This document shows, piece by piece, positions 18,064-26,788 of a stretch of 64,000 bases of DNA. Each line of letters opens with the position of its first letter. The stretch's first letter is position 1. Source of the DNA: Pyrinomonadaceae bacterium (lineage in GTDB: Bacteria; Acidobacteriota; Blastocatellia; Pyrinomonadales; Pyrinomonadaceae); NCBI GenBank assembly GCA_026129865.1, contig JAHCHG010000007.1:1-64000 (forward strand), in the 5' to 3' direction. Under the pieces are notes generated by a model that did no database searches, had not been told where the DNA came from, and was given only the letters and a program-made list of their open reading frames with translations. The translations under genes and the position numbers were made by a program.

Positions 18064-19276
18064 CGAAGCGTTTGAAAACGAGCGCCGCGTTCAGACCGCC
18101 GAACGCAAATGAATTGGAAATAGCCGCTTCGATCTTTTTTTCGCGCGATTGATTCGCTATTACGTCGATCCTGCATTCCGGATCAAGTTCAGTGAAATTC
18201 GCTGTCGGAGGCAACACGCCGCGATCGAGTGCTAGAATAGTTGCCGCAGCTTCGATCGCGCCGGCAGCGCCGAGCGTGTGTCCATGTAGAGATTTCGTCG
18301 AACTGACCGCAACGCGTGCCGTGTGTTCTCCGAAAACTTTATTAATGGCGTCCGATTCCATCGGGTCGTTTGCCTGCGTCGCGGTTCCATGCGCATTTAT
18401 GTAGCCGATCTTTTCCACCTCGATCGCCGCGTCTTTCAGCGATTTTCGAATTGCATTTGCCGCCCCGTCGGACGACGGCATTGTTATATGATGCGCGTCC
18501 GCAGACATTCCAAAACCGGCGATCTCCGCATATACTTTTGCTCCGCGCTTCTTTGCATTTTCCAGCGTTTCAAACAGAAACATTGCACCGCCTTCGCCGA
18601 GAATCATACCGCTTCTGTCGCGTGAAAACGGTCGGCACGTGTCCTGCGAGACAACGCGCATTCCTTCCCAGGCTTTCAGATTCCCATAAGCTATCGGCGT
18701 TTCGCTGCCGCCGGTGATCGCCGCATCCACGAGACCCTGGCGAACATGCCAGAACGCAAGTCCCATCGCATGGCTCGACGACGAACAAGCGCTGGTCGTC
18801 GTATAGGTCGGACCGGTAATTCCGTATTCCATCGAAATATGGCTCGCACCGGCATTACTCATAGCTTTTGCAACTGTCAGCGGTCGCGGACGGGTTCTCT
18901 TTTGCCCGTAAAGTTCGTCCCACTCGAAATCGAGATCGGTCAGCCCGCCTGAACCTGCTCCGGTTACGACCGCGGTTCTGTCGGTGGATTCTTCCGTCCA
19001 TTCGATACCGGAATCAACCACAGCTTCGCGTGCAGATACGAGCGCAAATTGAGAAAAACGCATCATGATCGTCAACTGCTGTTCGTTAAAATGATCTTCG
19101 GGAACGAAACTTTTTACCTCAGCTGCTTTTTTAAATCGAAATGTCGACATATCAACCGACTCGATATCGTCGATAGACGATCTTCCCGCAAAAAGATTTT
19201 CTGCAAATTCGCTCGTCGAATTTCCCAATCCGGAGATCACTCCGACACCTGTAACAACTACTCTGCGATCGCTCAT
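18056..19276 (-). CDS. fabF: Beta-ketoacyl-ACP synthase II, copy 1
   Basis: This condensing enzyme elongates acyl-ACP with malonyl-ACP. The start at 19276 (MSDRRVVVTGVGVIS) is the usual family N-terminus and gives 406 aa. The catalytic triad is intact: Cys164 in TSACSSSSHAMG, the first His in NAHGTATQANDPME, and Lys plus the second His in SSTKSLHGHTLGAAGA. The SACSSSSH form replaces the ACATGxH of housekeeping FabF. It is followed by the acyltransferase and preceded by a close paralogue after 348 bp. A 15-bp palindrome lies 43 bp upstream. Confidence 0.92.
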   Translation of the reverse strand: MSDRRVVVTGVGVISGLGNSTSEFAENLFAGRSSIDDIESVDMSTFRFKKAAEVKSFVPEDHFNEQQLTIMMRFSQFALVSAREAVVDSGIEWTEESTDRTAVVTGAGSGGLTDLDFEWDELYGQKRTRPRPLTVAKAMSNAGASHISMEYGITGPTYTTTSACSSSSHAMGLAFWHVRQGLVDAAITGGSETPIAYGNLKAWEGMRVVSQDTCRPFSRDRSGMILGEGGAMFLFETLENAKKRGAKVYAEIAGFGMSADAHHITMPSSDGAANAIRKSLKDAAIEVEKIGYINAHGTATQANDPMESDAINKVFGEHTARVAVSSTKSLHGHTLGAAGAIEAAATILALDRGVLPPTANFTELDPECRIDVIANQSREKKIEAAISNSFAFGGLNAALVFKRFDG

Positions 19277-19624
19277 AAATTTAGGATCGATTGACCGAAC
19301 ATCGTTTTTAATTAACACGCTAATTAAATTAGCTTACGTATCTATCCAAAACCATTCGATTTCTCGGTTCATCAACCGTTTTTAGTATATTTTAGCGGAC
19401 TTTCATAAACAAACTGTCGTGTTTCCCGAGGGCTTTGATGTCGTTTCAAGAAATACAACCATAGGAAAATCTCCAATTGCCCGGACTATCTGTTTTTTTA
19501 GGTCCAGCCAAAAAAATGGAAGGTCGTTCGCGGAAAGGCATAAAATCCGGGACGTTTGTCCTTACTTTACGACCGAAAGGATCGCTCGATCTGACGGCTT
19601 TTCACCGAAAAAGCACCGGGCAAT
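19277..19624. other. 348-bp gap between the two KAS genes
   Basis: No gene is seen. At 19319-19333 a 15-bp palindrome (GCTAATT A AATTAGC) lies in the likely promoter region of the downstream KAS gene. The rest shows no coding signal on either strand; an open frame across 19419-19706 has no family resemblance and runs into the paralogue. Confidence 0.5.
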
Positions 19625-20842
19625 TTATTTCCGGCGCTTAAAAATGAGAACACCGTTCAGCCCGCCAAAAGCGAAAGAATTGGACATTGCCGCTTCAAAA
19701 TCATGATCGATCGGCTTGTCTGCAATATTAAGTCGGCAATCGGGATCGAGCTCGGAAAAATTAATATTTGCCGGGATCACTTGATTTTTTAACGCTAAGA
19801 TCGTTGCAACTGCTTCGATCGCACCGGCGGCACCAAGTGTATGTCCGTGCATCGCTTTTGTTGAGCTTACCGGAATTTTATCCGTATGTTTTCCAAAAAC
19901 ATTTCGAATCGCGTTTGCTTCCATTACATCATTCGCAAGCGTCGCCGTCCCGTGAGCGTTGATATATCCAACCGCTTCGGGCGTGATCCCGGCGTCTTCA
20001 AGAGCGTCGTTCATCGCGTTGGCAGCGCCGATTTCGGACGGCTGCGTAATGTGAAATGCGTCCGCGGACATTCCGCAGCCCGCGATCTCAGCGTAAATTT
20101 CCGCGCCGCGCAACAATGCTGATTCTTCGGTTTCAAGCAGCAGCATCGCGCCGCCTTCGCCGAGAATCATTCCCGTCCGATCCTTTGAGAACGGACGGCA
20201 TTCATCATTCGAAACAACGCGCATTCCTTCCCACGCTTTAAGATTTGCAAAACCGAACGGCGTTTCGCTCCCGCCGGCGATCGCCCGGTCGACCATTCCG
20301 CTGCGAATTGCCCAAAATGCCTGACCGATCGCATGGCTCGACGACGAACACGCGGTCGTTATCGCATAACTCGGACCGGTAATTCCAAACTCCATCGAGA
20401 TATGACTCGTCGGTGCATTGCTCATGACACGCGGAACCGTAAGCGGATGAAGCCGGTTTTTGTCGAGCTTATAAAGATCTTTGTAAACCTGATCCTGTTC
20501 GGTTTGTCCGCCCGCGCCGGTCCCGGTTATCACGGACGTTCGCCGGCGCTCTTTATCGTTGGAAAATTGGAATTTGGAGTCCTCAACAGCTTCGCGCGCG
20601 GCGATCAGGGCGAACTGTGTGAAGCGTTCGAGAAGCATTAAATGCCTTTCTTCAAAATGATCCGGGGGTTGAAAATTGCTGACCTGCGCGCCTTTCTTAA
20701 AGCGCAGCCGGTCGATTTCGGGAATATTAAGCCGTTTAATTCCGGATTCGCCCGAAAAAACGGCTTTTTCAAACTGCTGCCTGTTATTTCCGAGAGCCGA
20801 GATGACCCCGATGCCCGTAACAACGACGCGGCGAGAGCTCAT
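19625..20842 (-). CDS. fabF: Beta-ketoacyl-ACP synthase II, copy 2
   Basis: The 405-aa product from the start at 20842 (MSSRRVVVTGIGVIS) is a close paralogue of the KAS downstream, sharing GPxYxxTxACSSSSHAxG and LKAWEGMRVVS blocks. Cys165 and both histidines (NAHGTATLANDVME, SSTKAMHGHTLGAAGA) are present, so this is not a chain-length-factor subunit that lost its cysteine. Its start lies 1 bp after the stop of the ACP gene. It probably extends a chain carried by that ACP. Confidence 0.92.
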   Translation of the reverse strand: MSSRRVVVTGIGVISALGNNRQQFEKAVFSGESGIKRLNIPEIDRLRFKKGAQVSNFQPPDHFEERHLMLLERFTQFALIAAREAVEDSKFQFSNDKERRRTSVITGTGAGGQTEQDQVYKDLYKLDKNRLHPLTVPRVMSNAPTSHISMEFGITGPSYAITTACSSSSHAIGQAFWAIRSGMVDRAIAGGSETPFGFANLKAWEGMRVVSNDECRPFSKDRTGMILGEGGAMLLLETEESALLRGAEIYAEIAGCGMSADAFHITQPSEIGAANAMNDALEDAGITPEAVGYINAHGTATLANDVMEANAIRNVFGKHTDKIPVSSTKAMHGHTLGAAGAIEAVATILALKNQVIPANINFSELDPDCRLNIADKPIDHDFEAAMSNSFAFGGLNGVLIFKRRK

Positions 20843-20843
20843 A

Positions 20844-21140
20844 TTAACTACCTTCCGCCGGCGCCGGGTCTGAGTCAGCAGAGGTTTCCGCCGCGGCTGC
20901 ATCGCCGGACCGGAGATGATCTATACCTTCTACCATTTCGCCTACTGACTTCATCGTCAAAGCTTTGTCGTCGGGAATAAGAATGTCAAACTCCTCTTCA
21001 AGTTCGAAGATCAGGTTTAACCCGTCTAATGAATCCATTTCAAGATCTTTTAACTGAGTTTCCAATGTTACCTGATCTTCAGGCATGTTTTTAAATTTTG
21101 CGATAACGGCAATCGTTCGCTGCGCAGTATCCGAATTCAT
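20844..21140 (-). CDS. Acyl carrier protein
   Basis: The 98-aa protein has the phosphopantetheine attachment site as EMDSLDGLNLIFELEEEF, with Ser37 as the modified residue. Helix II residues are as in type II fatty-acid ACPs. A 20-residue Ala/Ser/Asp/Glu-rich tail (EAAAAETSADSDPAPAEGS-like) is extra compared with the usual 78 aa. As the first gene of the cluster it probably serves the two KAS proteins and the acyltransferase rather than housekeeping fatty-acid synthesis. Confidence 0.9.
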   Translation of the reverse strand: MNSDTAQRTIAVIAKFKNMPEDQVTLETQLKDLEMDSLDGLNLIFELEEEFDILIPDDKALTMKSVGEMVEGIDHLRSGDAAAAETSADSDPAPAEGS

Positions 21141-21356
21141 AATCTTTCTCCAAAATATTCAATTTTTAATAGTGCTAAAATAAAACGAAAGTATAAGCGG
21201 TCTAACCAGCCATTTACAAACGCGCAAACGGCGCGATAATTGAGTTATCGATTTTCCCGAGCGCGCCGTTAAATGTTAAGATTCAACTTTTTCAGCTGTT
21301 CCGTCGATCGAAAGTTTCCGGCACTGAACGAATAAAGAAAGAGCCCAATTCCCGCT

Positions 21357-22343
21357 ATGACCAAAGAAGTCTTAAACTCGGAACCTCGCTTGTCGCTGTT
21401 CCTTCCCGTTTTAAATGAAGAGGACAATCTTCGACCGATGCACGCGCGCATCACCGAAGCGCTGGCGGAACTTGGCGAATCCGCTGAAGTGATATATGTC
21501 GACGACGGTTCGACGGATTCGAGTTTGAAGATCTTGCGTGAGATAGCCGCCGCCGATGACCGCGTCCGCGTTATTTCGCTCCGGCGAAATTATGGACAGA
21601 CGGCGGCAATGTCCGCCGGAATCGACGCCGCGCGCGGCGAGATACTTATTCCGATGGACGCCGATCTGCAGAACGATCCAAAGGATATTGTCCGATTGTT
21701 GGAAAAGCTTGACGAAGGTTTTGATGTCGTATCAGGCTGGCGAAAGAACCGTCAGGATAAATTCGTCTCGCGCAAGCTTCCGTCGAAGATCGCAAACAAG
21801 ATAATTTCATGGATCGGCGGCGTTCCGCTGCATGATTACGGCTGCAGTTTGAAGGCTTACAAGCGCGACGTGCTTCAGGACGTAAAGCTTTACGGCGAAA
21901 TGCACCGCTTCATTCCGATCTATGCAAGCTGGGCTGGCGCGCGCGTTACGGAAATTCCGGTCGATCATCACGCACGGACGATGGGAAAATCGAAATACGG
22001 AATTTCCCGGACCATAAAAGTCGTCTTTGATCTGATGACGATCAAATTTATGGCTGAATATCACACCAAACCGATCTATGTTTTCGGCGGATTCGGCGCA
22101 ATTTCCTTTTTACTTTCAATGGTTGCCGGTCTTTGGGCATTCTATTTGAAGTTCGTCAATGACGTTTCGTTTATTTTGACTCCGCTGCCGGTAATCGCCA
22201 TCGTACTGCTTGCAATATCAATGCAGTTTTTCCTGATGGGTTTGCTGGCGGAGATGCTCGTGCGGACGTATCACGAATCTCAGGACAAATCGATCTACGC
22301 CGTGCGCGAAAAGATCGGGTTTGGGTCAGATCCTCGGGCATAA
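21357..22343 (+). CDS. Family 2 glycosyltransferase, DPM1/GtrB-like
   Basis: The 328-aa product has a GT-A domain (SLFLPVLNEEDNL, VIYVDDGSTDSS, PMDADLQNDP) and two C-terminal membrane helices (residues about 232-300). This is the layout of polyprenyl-phosphate sugar transferases such as GtrB and ArnC. It would load a sugar or amino sugar onto undecaprenyl phosphate at the inner membrane. It lies upstream of asnB on the same strand. Confidence 0.9.
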   Translation: MTKEVLNSEPRLSLFLPVLNEEDNLRPMHARITEALAELGESAEVIYVDDGSTDSSLKILREIAAADDRVRVISLRRNYGQTAAMSAGIDAARGEILIPMDADLQNDPKDIVRLLEKLDEGFDVVSGWRKNRQDKFVSRKLPSKIANKIISWIGGVPLHDYGCSLKAYKRDVLQDVKLYGEMHRFIPIYASWAGARVTEIPVDHHARTMGKSKYGISRTIKVVFDLMTIKFMAEYHTKPIYVFGGFGAISFLLSMVAGLWAFYLKFVNDVSFILTPLPVIAIVLLAISMQFFLMGLLAEMLVRTYHESQDKSIYAVREKIGFGSDPRA

Positions 22344-22490
22344 CCCTGAGGTGAGTCGATCGTATTTTTTACAGACTCATTCTAGTTTGCGGTCGCGTTT
22401 TGAGATTTCGGTGGCAAGAAAGCTATTTTGGATTGAAGGTTTTTCAAAAAATACCTCACCGCCCGCTTACGCAGACGGTTCTGACTTTTT

Positions 22491-24437
22491 ATGTGCGGAA
22501 TTGCAGGTTGGATAAATTTAGAAAGACGTCGCGATGATCACAGCGAAGCGGTTCTGCATTCGATGTGTGAGCGAATGGTTCATCGCGGACCGGATTCCGA
22601 AGGGTTGTGGCTTGATGAAACAGTCGCGCTCGGCATGCGCAGACTTTCGATCATCGACCTGCACACCGGGGAACAGCCGGTTTATAACGAAGACAGATCC
22701 GTCGTCGTCGTTATGAACGGCGAACTCTATAATTTTCGCGAGGTCCGCGCTGATCTCGAAAAACTCGGGCATAAATTTCAAACAAACAGCGATACCGAGA
22801 TCCTGCCGCATCTCTACGACGAATACGGCGAAGCGATGCTGGATCATTTAAACGGCATGTTCGCGTTTGCACTTTGGGACAAGCGACGGGAAAAACTCGT
22901 TGTAGCGCGCGACCGTTTTGGCGAAAAACCGCTTTATTATGGAGTCTTTGACGAAAAACTTATCTTCGGTTCCGAGCTCAAAGTTCTTCTCGCAAACCCG
23001 TCGGTAAAAGCCGAGATCGATAAAAATTCGTTGCGCCAGTTTCTTTCGTTCGATTATGTTCCCGCGCCGCGTTCGATCTATAAAAACATATTCAAGCTGC
23101 CCGCGGCGCACCTTTTGACCGTCGAAAATGGTGAGATAAAAACGCGGCGCTATTGGAATTTGTCCTGGAACAACAGCGGAAATTTGCAGGATGCAAATGA
23201 CGCAAACTCCGGCGCTCATACTAAAATTCCGCCACCTTCATCGAATATAGCAACCGCAGCCGGCGAGCTCCGCGATCTGTTAGCCGATGCAGTTCGCATG
23301 CGGCTTGTTTCCGACGTTCCGCTGGGCATTTTGTTGAGCGGCGGAATTGATTCATCGACCGTAGCTGCGTTCGCTTCGCAGTTTTCCGGCGAAAAAGTTA
23401 AGACATTTTCGATCGGTTTCGAAGAAGATTCGTTCGACGAATCGAAATACGCGCGGATGGTCGCAAAGCACTTAGACACAGAGCATTACGAAGATATTCT
23501 TAGTGTCGAAAAAGCCGCCGATCTGATCTCGGATATCGGCAAATGGCTCGATGAACCCCTTTCGGACGGATCGCTGATTCCGACTTTTCTGCTTTCGCAG
23601 TTCGTTCGAAAACATGTAACGGTCGCGCTCGGCGGCGACGGCGGCGACGAGCTTTTCGCCGGTTACCCGATGTATTACGCGCACACCGTCGCAAACAAAT
23701 ATCTTAAGATCCCCGCGTTTCTTCGAAACGCTGCGATCGAACCGGTCGTTAAAAATCTTCCCGTTTCAAGCAAGAATATGTCGTTCGATTACAAAGCGAA
23801 ACGCTTTGTCCGGGCGGCGCAGCACGATCTTGTGACGCGTCATCATTCATGGTTCGGATCGTTTGCCGTCGATTCGCACGCACGTCTTTTGTCGCCAGAA
23901 GTTTTGGCAAAGACAGACGCGGATATTTATAAAAACGCTAAGGAATTACTCGAAATTTGCGATGCCGGGAACGACATTGAAAAAATGCAGTTCGTCGACA
24001 TGAACTTCTACATGGCAGAAGATATTTTGACGAAAGTCGATCGCGCTTCGATGGCTGTTTCACTCGAAGTCCGTGCGCCGTTTCTCGATCCTCGTGTGGG
24101 TCAGTTTGCGGCGTCGATCCCGCTTGAATTTAAGATGAAAGGCAAAAGCGGCAAGCACATTCTGAAAAAGGCGCTTGAACCGTTGCTGCCGAAAGAGATC
24201 CTGCATCGCCCGAAAAAAGGATTTGGAATTCCGATTGCAGATTGGCTTCGCGGCAGATTGAATCCGCTGATGCACGATCTTCTCGAGCCCAAACGATTGA
24301 ACCAGCAGGGTTTATTTAATGAGAAGTTCGTTCAAAACCTCATTCGCGAACATGAGAACAAAACAGCTTCCCATCACAAAGAGCTGTGGACATTGCTCGT
24401 TTTTCAACTTTGGATCGAAAATTTCGGCGGCGATTAA
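22491..24437 (+). CDS. asnB: Asparagine synthetase (glutamine-hydrolysing)
   Basis: The 648-aa enzyme starts MCGIAGWI, exposing the catalytic Cys2 of the class II glutaminase domain. The synthetase domain has the ATP PP-loop LLSGGIDSSTVAA and LGGDGGDELFAGYP. The C-terminal KKGFGIPIADWLRG segment is typical of the AsnB-like proteins found in exopolysaccharide clusters. It may make asparagine or amidate a glycan precursor. The stop overlaps the convergent GNAT stop by 4 bp. Confidence 0.92.
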   Translation: MCGIAGWINLERRRDDHSEAVLHSMCERMVHRGPDSEGLWLDETVALGMRRLSIIDLHTGEQPVYNEDRSVVVVMNGELYNFREVRADLEKLGHKFQTNSDTEILPHLYDEYGEAMLDHLNGMFAFALWDKRREKLVVARDRFGEKPLYYGVFDEKLIFGSELKVLLANPSVKAEIDKNSLRQFLSFDYVPAPRSIYKNIFKLPAAHLLTVENGEIKTRRYWNLSWNNSGNLQDANDANSGAHTKIPPPSSNIATAAGELRDLLADAVRMRLVSDVPLGILLSGGIDSSTVAAFASQFSGEKVKTFSIGFEEDSFDESKYARMVAKHLDTEHYEDILSVEKAADLISDIGKWLDEPLSDGSLIPTFLLSQFVRKHVTVALGGDGGDELFAGYPMYYAHTVANKYLKIPAFLRNAAIEPVVKNLPVSSKNMSFDYKAKRFVRAAQHDLVTRHHSWFGSFAVDSHARLLSPEVLAKTDADIYKNAKELLEICDAGNDIEKMQFVDMNFYMAEDILTKVDRASMAVSLEVRAPFLDPRVGQFAASIPLEFKMKGKSGKHILKKALEPLLPKEILHRPKKGFGIPIADWLRGRLNPLMHDLLEPKRLNQQGLFNEKFVQNLIREHENKTASHHKELWTLLVFQLWIENFGGD

Positions 24438-24946
24438 ACTTGATTCTGGTCTAAACTTATTGAATATACTGAAAATCTTCCGCCTTCATCAAATTCGTAC
24501 CGGTTGAACGACATTCCGATCTTCTTTGCAACTTTGATCGAGTTGAGATTGTCATCATCGATGGTGGCGAAAATCTCCCTTAATCCGATTTCTTCAAATC
24601 CAAACCTGATGAGACATTCTGCAATTTCGGTGGCGTAACCCAATCCCCAATGTTCCATTGAAAGAATGTACCCGATCTCCCAGTCGTCGGGTTTTTCGGG
24701 TCGAGGTCTGATCGAAGCATGTCCGACGTAGATTCCATCTTCTTTTCGAAAAACTGCGTAAATTGTGTCGCAACCGCCCGGGTACATTTCATTAATAAGT
24801 TTGTTCCATAGTTTTTCCGCTGCATCGGTTGAAAGCACGCCGCGGTCGACGTTCTTCATCACGACCGCATCGGTAAACAGAACGATGCAATGTTCGCTCT
24901 CGTGTTTTTCATATTTTCTAATTATTAAACGTTCGGTTTCAAACAT
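24434..24946 (-). CDS. GNAT family N-acetyltransferase
   Basis: The 170-aa product from 24946 (MFETERLIIRKYEKHES) has the RimJ/RimL-like pattern: RLIIRKY, the acetyl-CoA loop GYATEIAECLIRFGF, and NLNSIKVAKKIGM. The substrate, a protein N-terminus or an antibiotic, is not evident. The start codon follows directly on the T run of the upstream gene's terminator, so no Shine-Dalgarno sequence is present; the longer open frame to 25084 has no better start. Confidence 0.82.
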   Translation of the reverse strand: MFETERLIIRKYEKHESEHCIVLFTDAVVMKNVDRGVLSTDAAEKLWNKLINEMYPGGCDTIYAVFRKEDGIYVGHASIRPRPEKPDDWEIGYILSMEHWGLGYATEIAECLIRFGFEEIGLREIFATIDDDNLNSIKVAKKIGMSFNRYEFDEGGRFSVYSISLDQNQV

Positions 24947-24975
24947 AAAAAAGGCGCCTTTCCAAAAAAGACGCC
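24947..24975 (-). terminator. Rho-independent terminator of the GWxTD gene
   Basis: On the minus strand, GGCGTCTTT pairs with AAGGCGCC (8 of 9 pairs over 24953-24975) and is followed by six T. It lies 23 bp after the stop of the GWxTD gene and directly touches the ATG of the GNAT gene. Confidence 0.85.
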
Positions 24976-24998
24976 GAATTTCAAATCTATTCAAAAGA

Positions 24999-26612
24999 TT
25001 ATTTGATTGTGAAATCAGATTCCTGAATGATCTCTTTCTTTTCGCCGACATTGTCGCGGACAAAGATCTTGATCTTGTAATCACCGGTCGGCATCTGCGA
25101 AGTCGGCAGCAGCCGGGCGAGCGTCAGGCGCTGTCCCGAATCGCTAAGCCCTTGCCAATCTTCACTTTGCCGCATAACTTCTTTACCGTCTTTGTAAAGA
25201 ACATAGTCGACATCGACCGCCGGACGAAGCGTCGTTTGATCGGTCTTTGCATTGTAAACCTGCATGTAAATACCGACATCCTGACCTTTGCGGAAAACCC
25301 GCGCCAGATTTGGAATCACTTTCGCGCCGCCGATCACAAAGCTTGCGCCGATATCGCGTTCGGTCGTTGTCCGAAGCGTAGAAGCAAGGATCAACGTCGA
25401 TGTATCAAGCGAACTTGTGTTGTATTTCGGAACCGTAAAGCCTTTACGAACCAATCCGCGGTTACCGGAAACAACGTCTCGGACGACCACATCAACCTTG
25501 TAGGTCATTCCCGGTGTCAGCGGATAAGCTTTTTGATAGATCGACTTTCGGTCAAGCGAGTCTGCCAGTTCTTCGGTCGTCGCATTGGTCGTTACGGAAT
25601 CTTCAAAAATTCCCGAACGCTTTCCGGAAACGGCTTCGATTCGTCCGAAGATGTTCATCTGCGCCGTCGGAATGCCGCCGCTGTCTTTGAATACGAGATT
25701 TCTGTTTTCGGTTTGAATCGTAAACGTCGTAATAACGCTGTCGTCAGACTGCCGGAAAAAATCTACCTGCAGATCGAACGCAAGCGGATTGTTATCAATA
25801 ACTGGCGAATCCGTTATATATCCCTGTAGATCGCTGAATTTAACTTGCGGCGGACGCTGAAGATTACTGATAATCTCCATTCTGCGGAACGGTTGATCCT
25901 GCTCTCTTCCGTAATAATTTCCGTTATTTATACCGGTAATTCTTTCAGCGCGCGTTTCCAGACCGAGTTGTTCGGCGGTCGTCATACCCGCACCCGGAAC
26001 GTTCAGCATCGCGTCTTTTTCATTGGCATTCCGGGCTATTCGATATTCGCCCGTTCCCGTCGGATCGACGAACTCGATCTCGATTCCGTCGCCAACACCT
26101 TCTAAATGTCTGTAAAACCAAATTTCAAACGGATAGGTCGTCGTCGAACCTCCGCCTTCCCACGCCGGGCGGTTATACTGTCCGCCTGACGGATACGATT
26201 CGACCGAATCGGGCTTGCCCCATGCGATATAAATGCGCCCGCGGTCGGTTCTCCAACCCTGAATTCCCGATGCGAAGTTCTCGTTCGCATAAGCGATCCG
26301 TTCGTAATATTCTTCGCGGTATTCGTTTTCTTCCGTATCGGGATTCGGATCGCGCCGGCGCCAAAATTGCTCGATGAAGTTTTCACGTTCTTCATCGGTC
26401 TTTAGCGCGTCGAACGCTTTCTTTTCATCCTTTGTAATGATGTAAGCGACATCATTATTTTTCCATTTTTTGTAAACTTCTTTTTCTTCGACCTTAACAT
26501 TGCGCGACTTGTTTTGAACATCTTCAGACGGTTGCTGAGCGCTGACGGAACTGAATCCAACGGCAAACGCAAAGCCGGTCAAAATTAAGCTGCGAAAAAT
26601 TTTCTTGGACAT
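24999..26612 (-). CDS. GWxTD domain protein, exported
   Basis: The 537-aa protein has a signal peptide (residues 1-25, ending VSA) and the GWxTD domain that gives the family its name, here GWRTDRGRIYIAWGKPDSVE at about residue 120. A highly conserved FWRRRDPNPDT block precedes it. The family is typical of Acidobacteriota and related phyla and has no known function. The C-terminal half (residues 300-537) looks like beta-sandwich repeats. A terminator follows. Confidence 0.9.
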   Translation of the reverse strand: MSKKIFRSLILTGFAFAVGFSSVSAQQPSEDVQNKSRNVKVEEKEVYKKWKNNDVAYIITKDEKKAFDALKTDEERENFIEQFWRRRDPNPDTEENEYREEYYERIAYANENFASGIQGWRTDRGRIYIAWGKPDSVESYPSGGQYNRPAWEGGGSTTTYPFEIWFYRHLEGVGDGIEIEFVDPTGTGEYRIARNANEKDAMLNVPGAGMTTAEQLGLETRAERITGINNGNYYGREQDQPFRRMEIISNLQRPPQVKFSDLQGYITDSPVIDNNPLAFDLQVDFFRQSDDSVITTFTIQTENRNLVFKDSGGIPTAQMNIFGRIEAVSGKRSGIFEDSVTTNATTEELADSLDRKSIYQKAYPLTPGMTYKVDVVVRDVVSGNRGLVRKGFTVPKYNTSSLDTSTLILASTLRTTTERDIGASFVIGGAKVIPNLARVFRKGQDVGIYMQVYNAKTDQTTLRPAVDVDYVLYKDGKEVMRQSEDWQGLSDSGQRLTLARLLPTSQMPTGDYKIKIFVRDNVGEKKEIIQESDFTIK

Positions 26613-26788
26613 AATGGTTTAAAACTCCTAATGCTTTCGTCCTGAAATAATATCGGAATATATTCGATCCAACAATTTTTAGATTTTAGACAGTTACCTG
26701 TATTTGTTCAAGATGCCGTAAAACCTTGTGAAGGTTGCATGATCGTACTTTCAAAAAGTTATATTGATCAAGGATTTTTTTACCTGAG

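Noticed and set aside
24765..25829. 354-codon open frame on the plus strand
   Set aside because: It is the antisense shadow of the GWxTD gene and of the GNAT gene and shows no domain.
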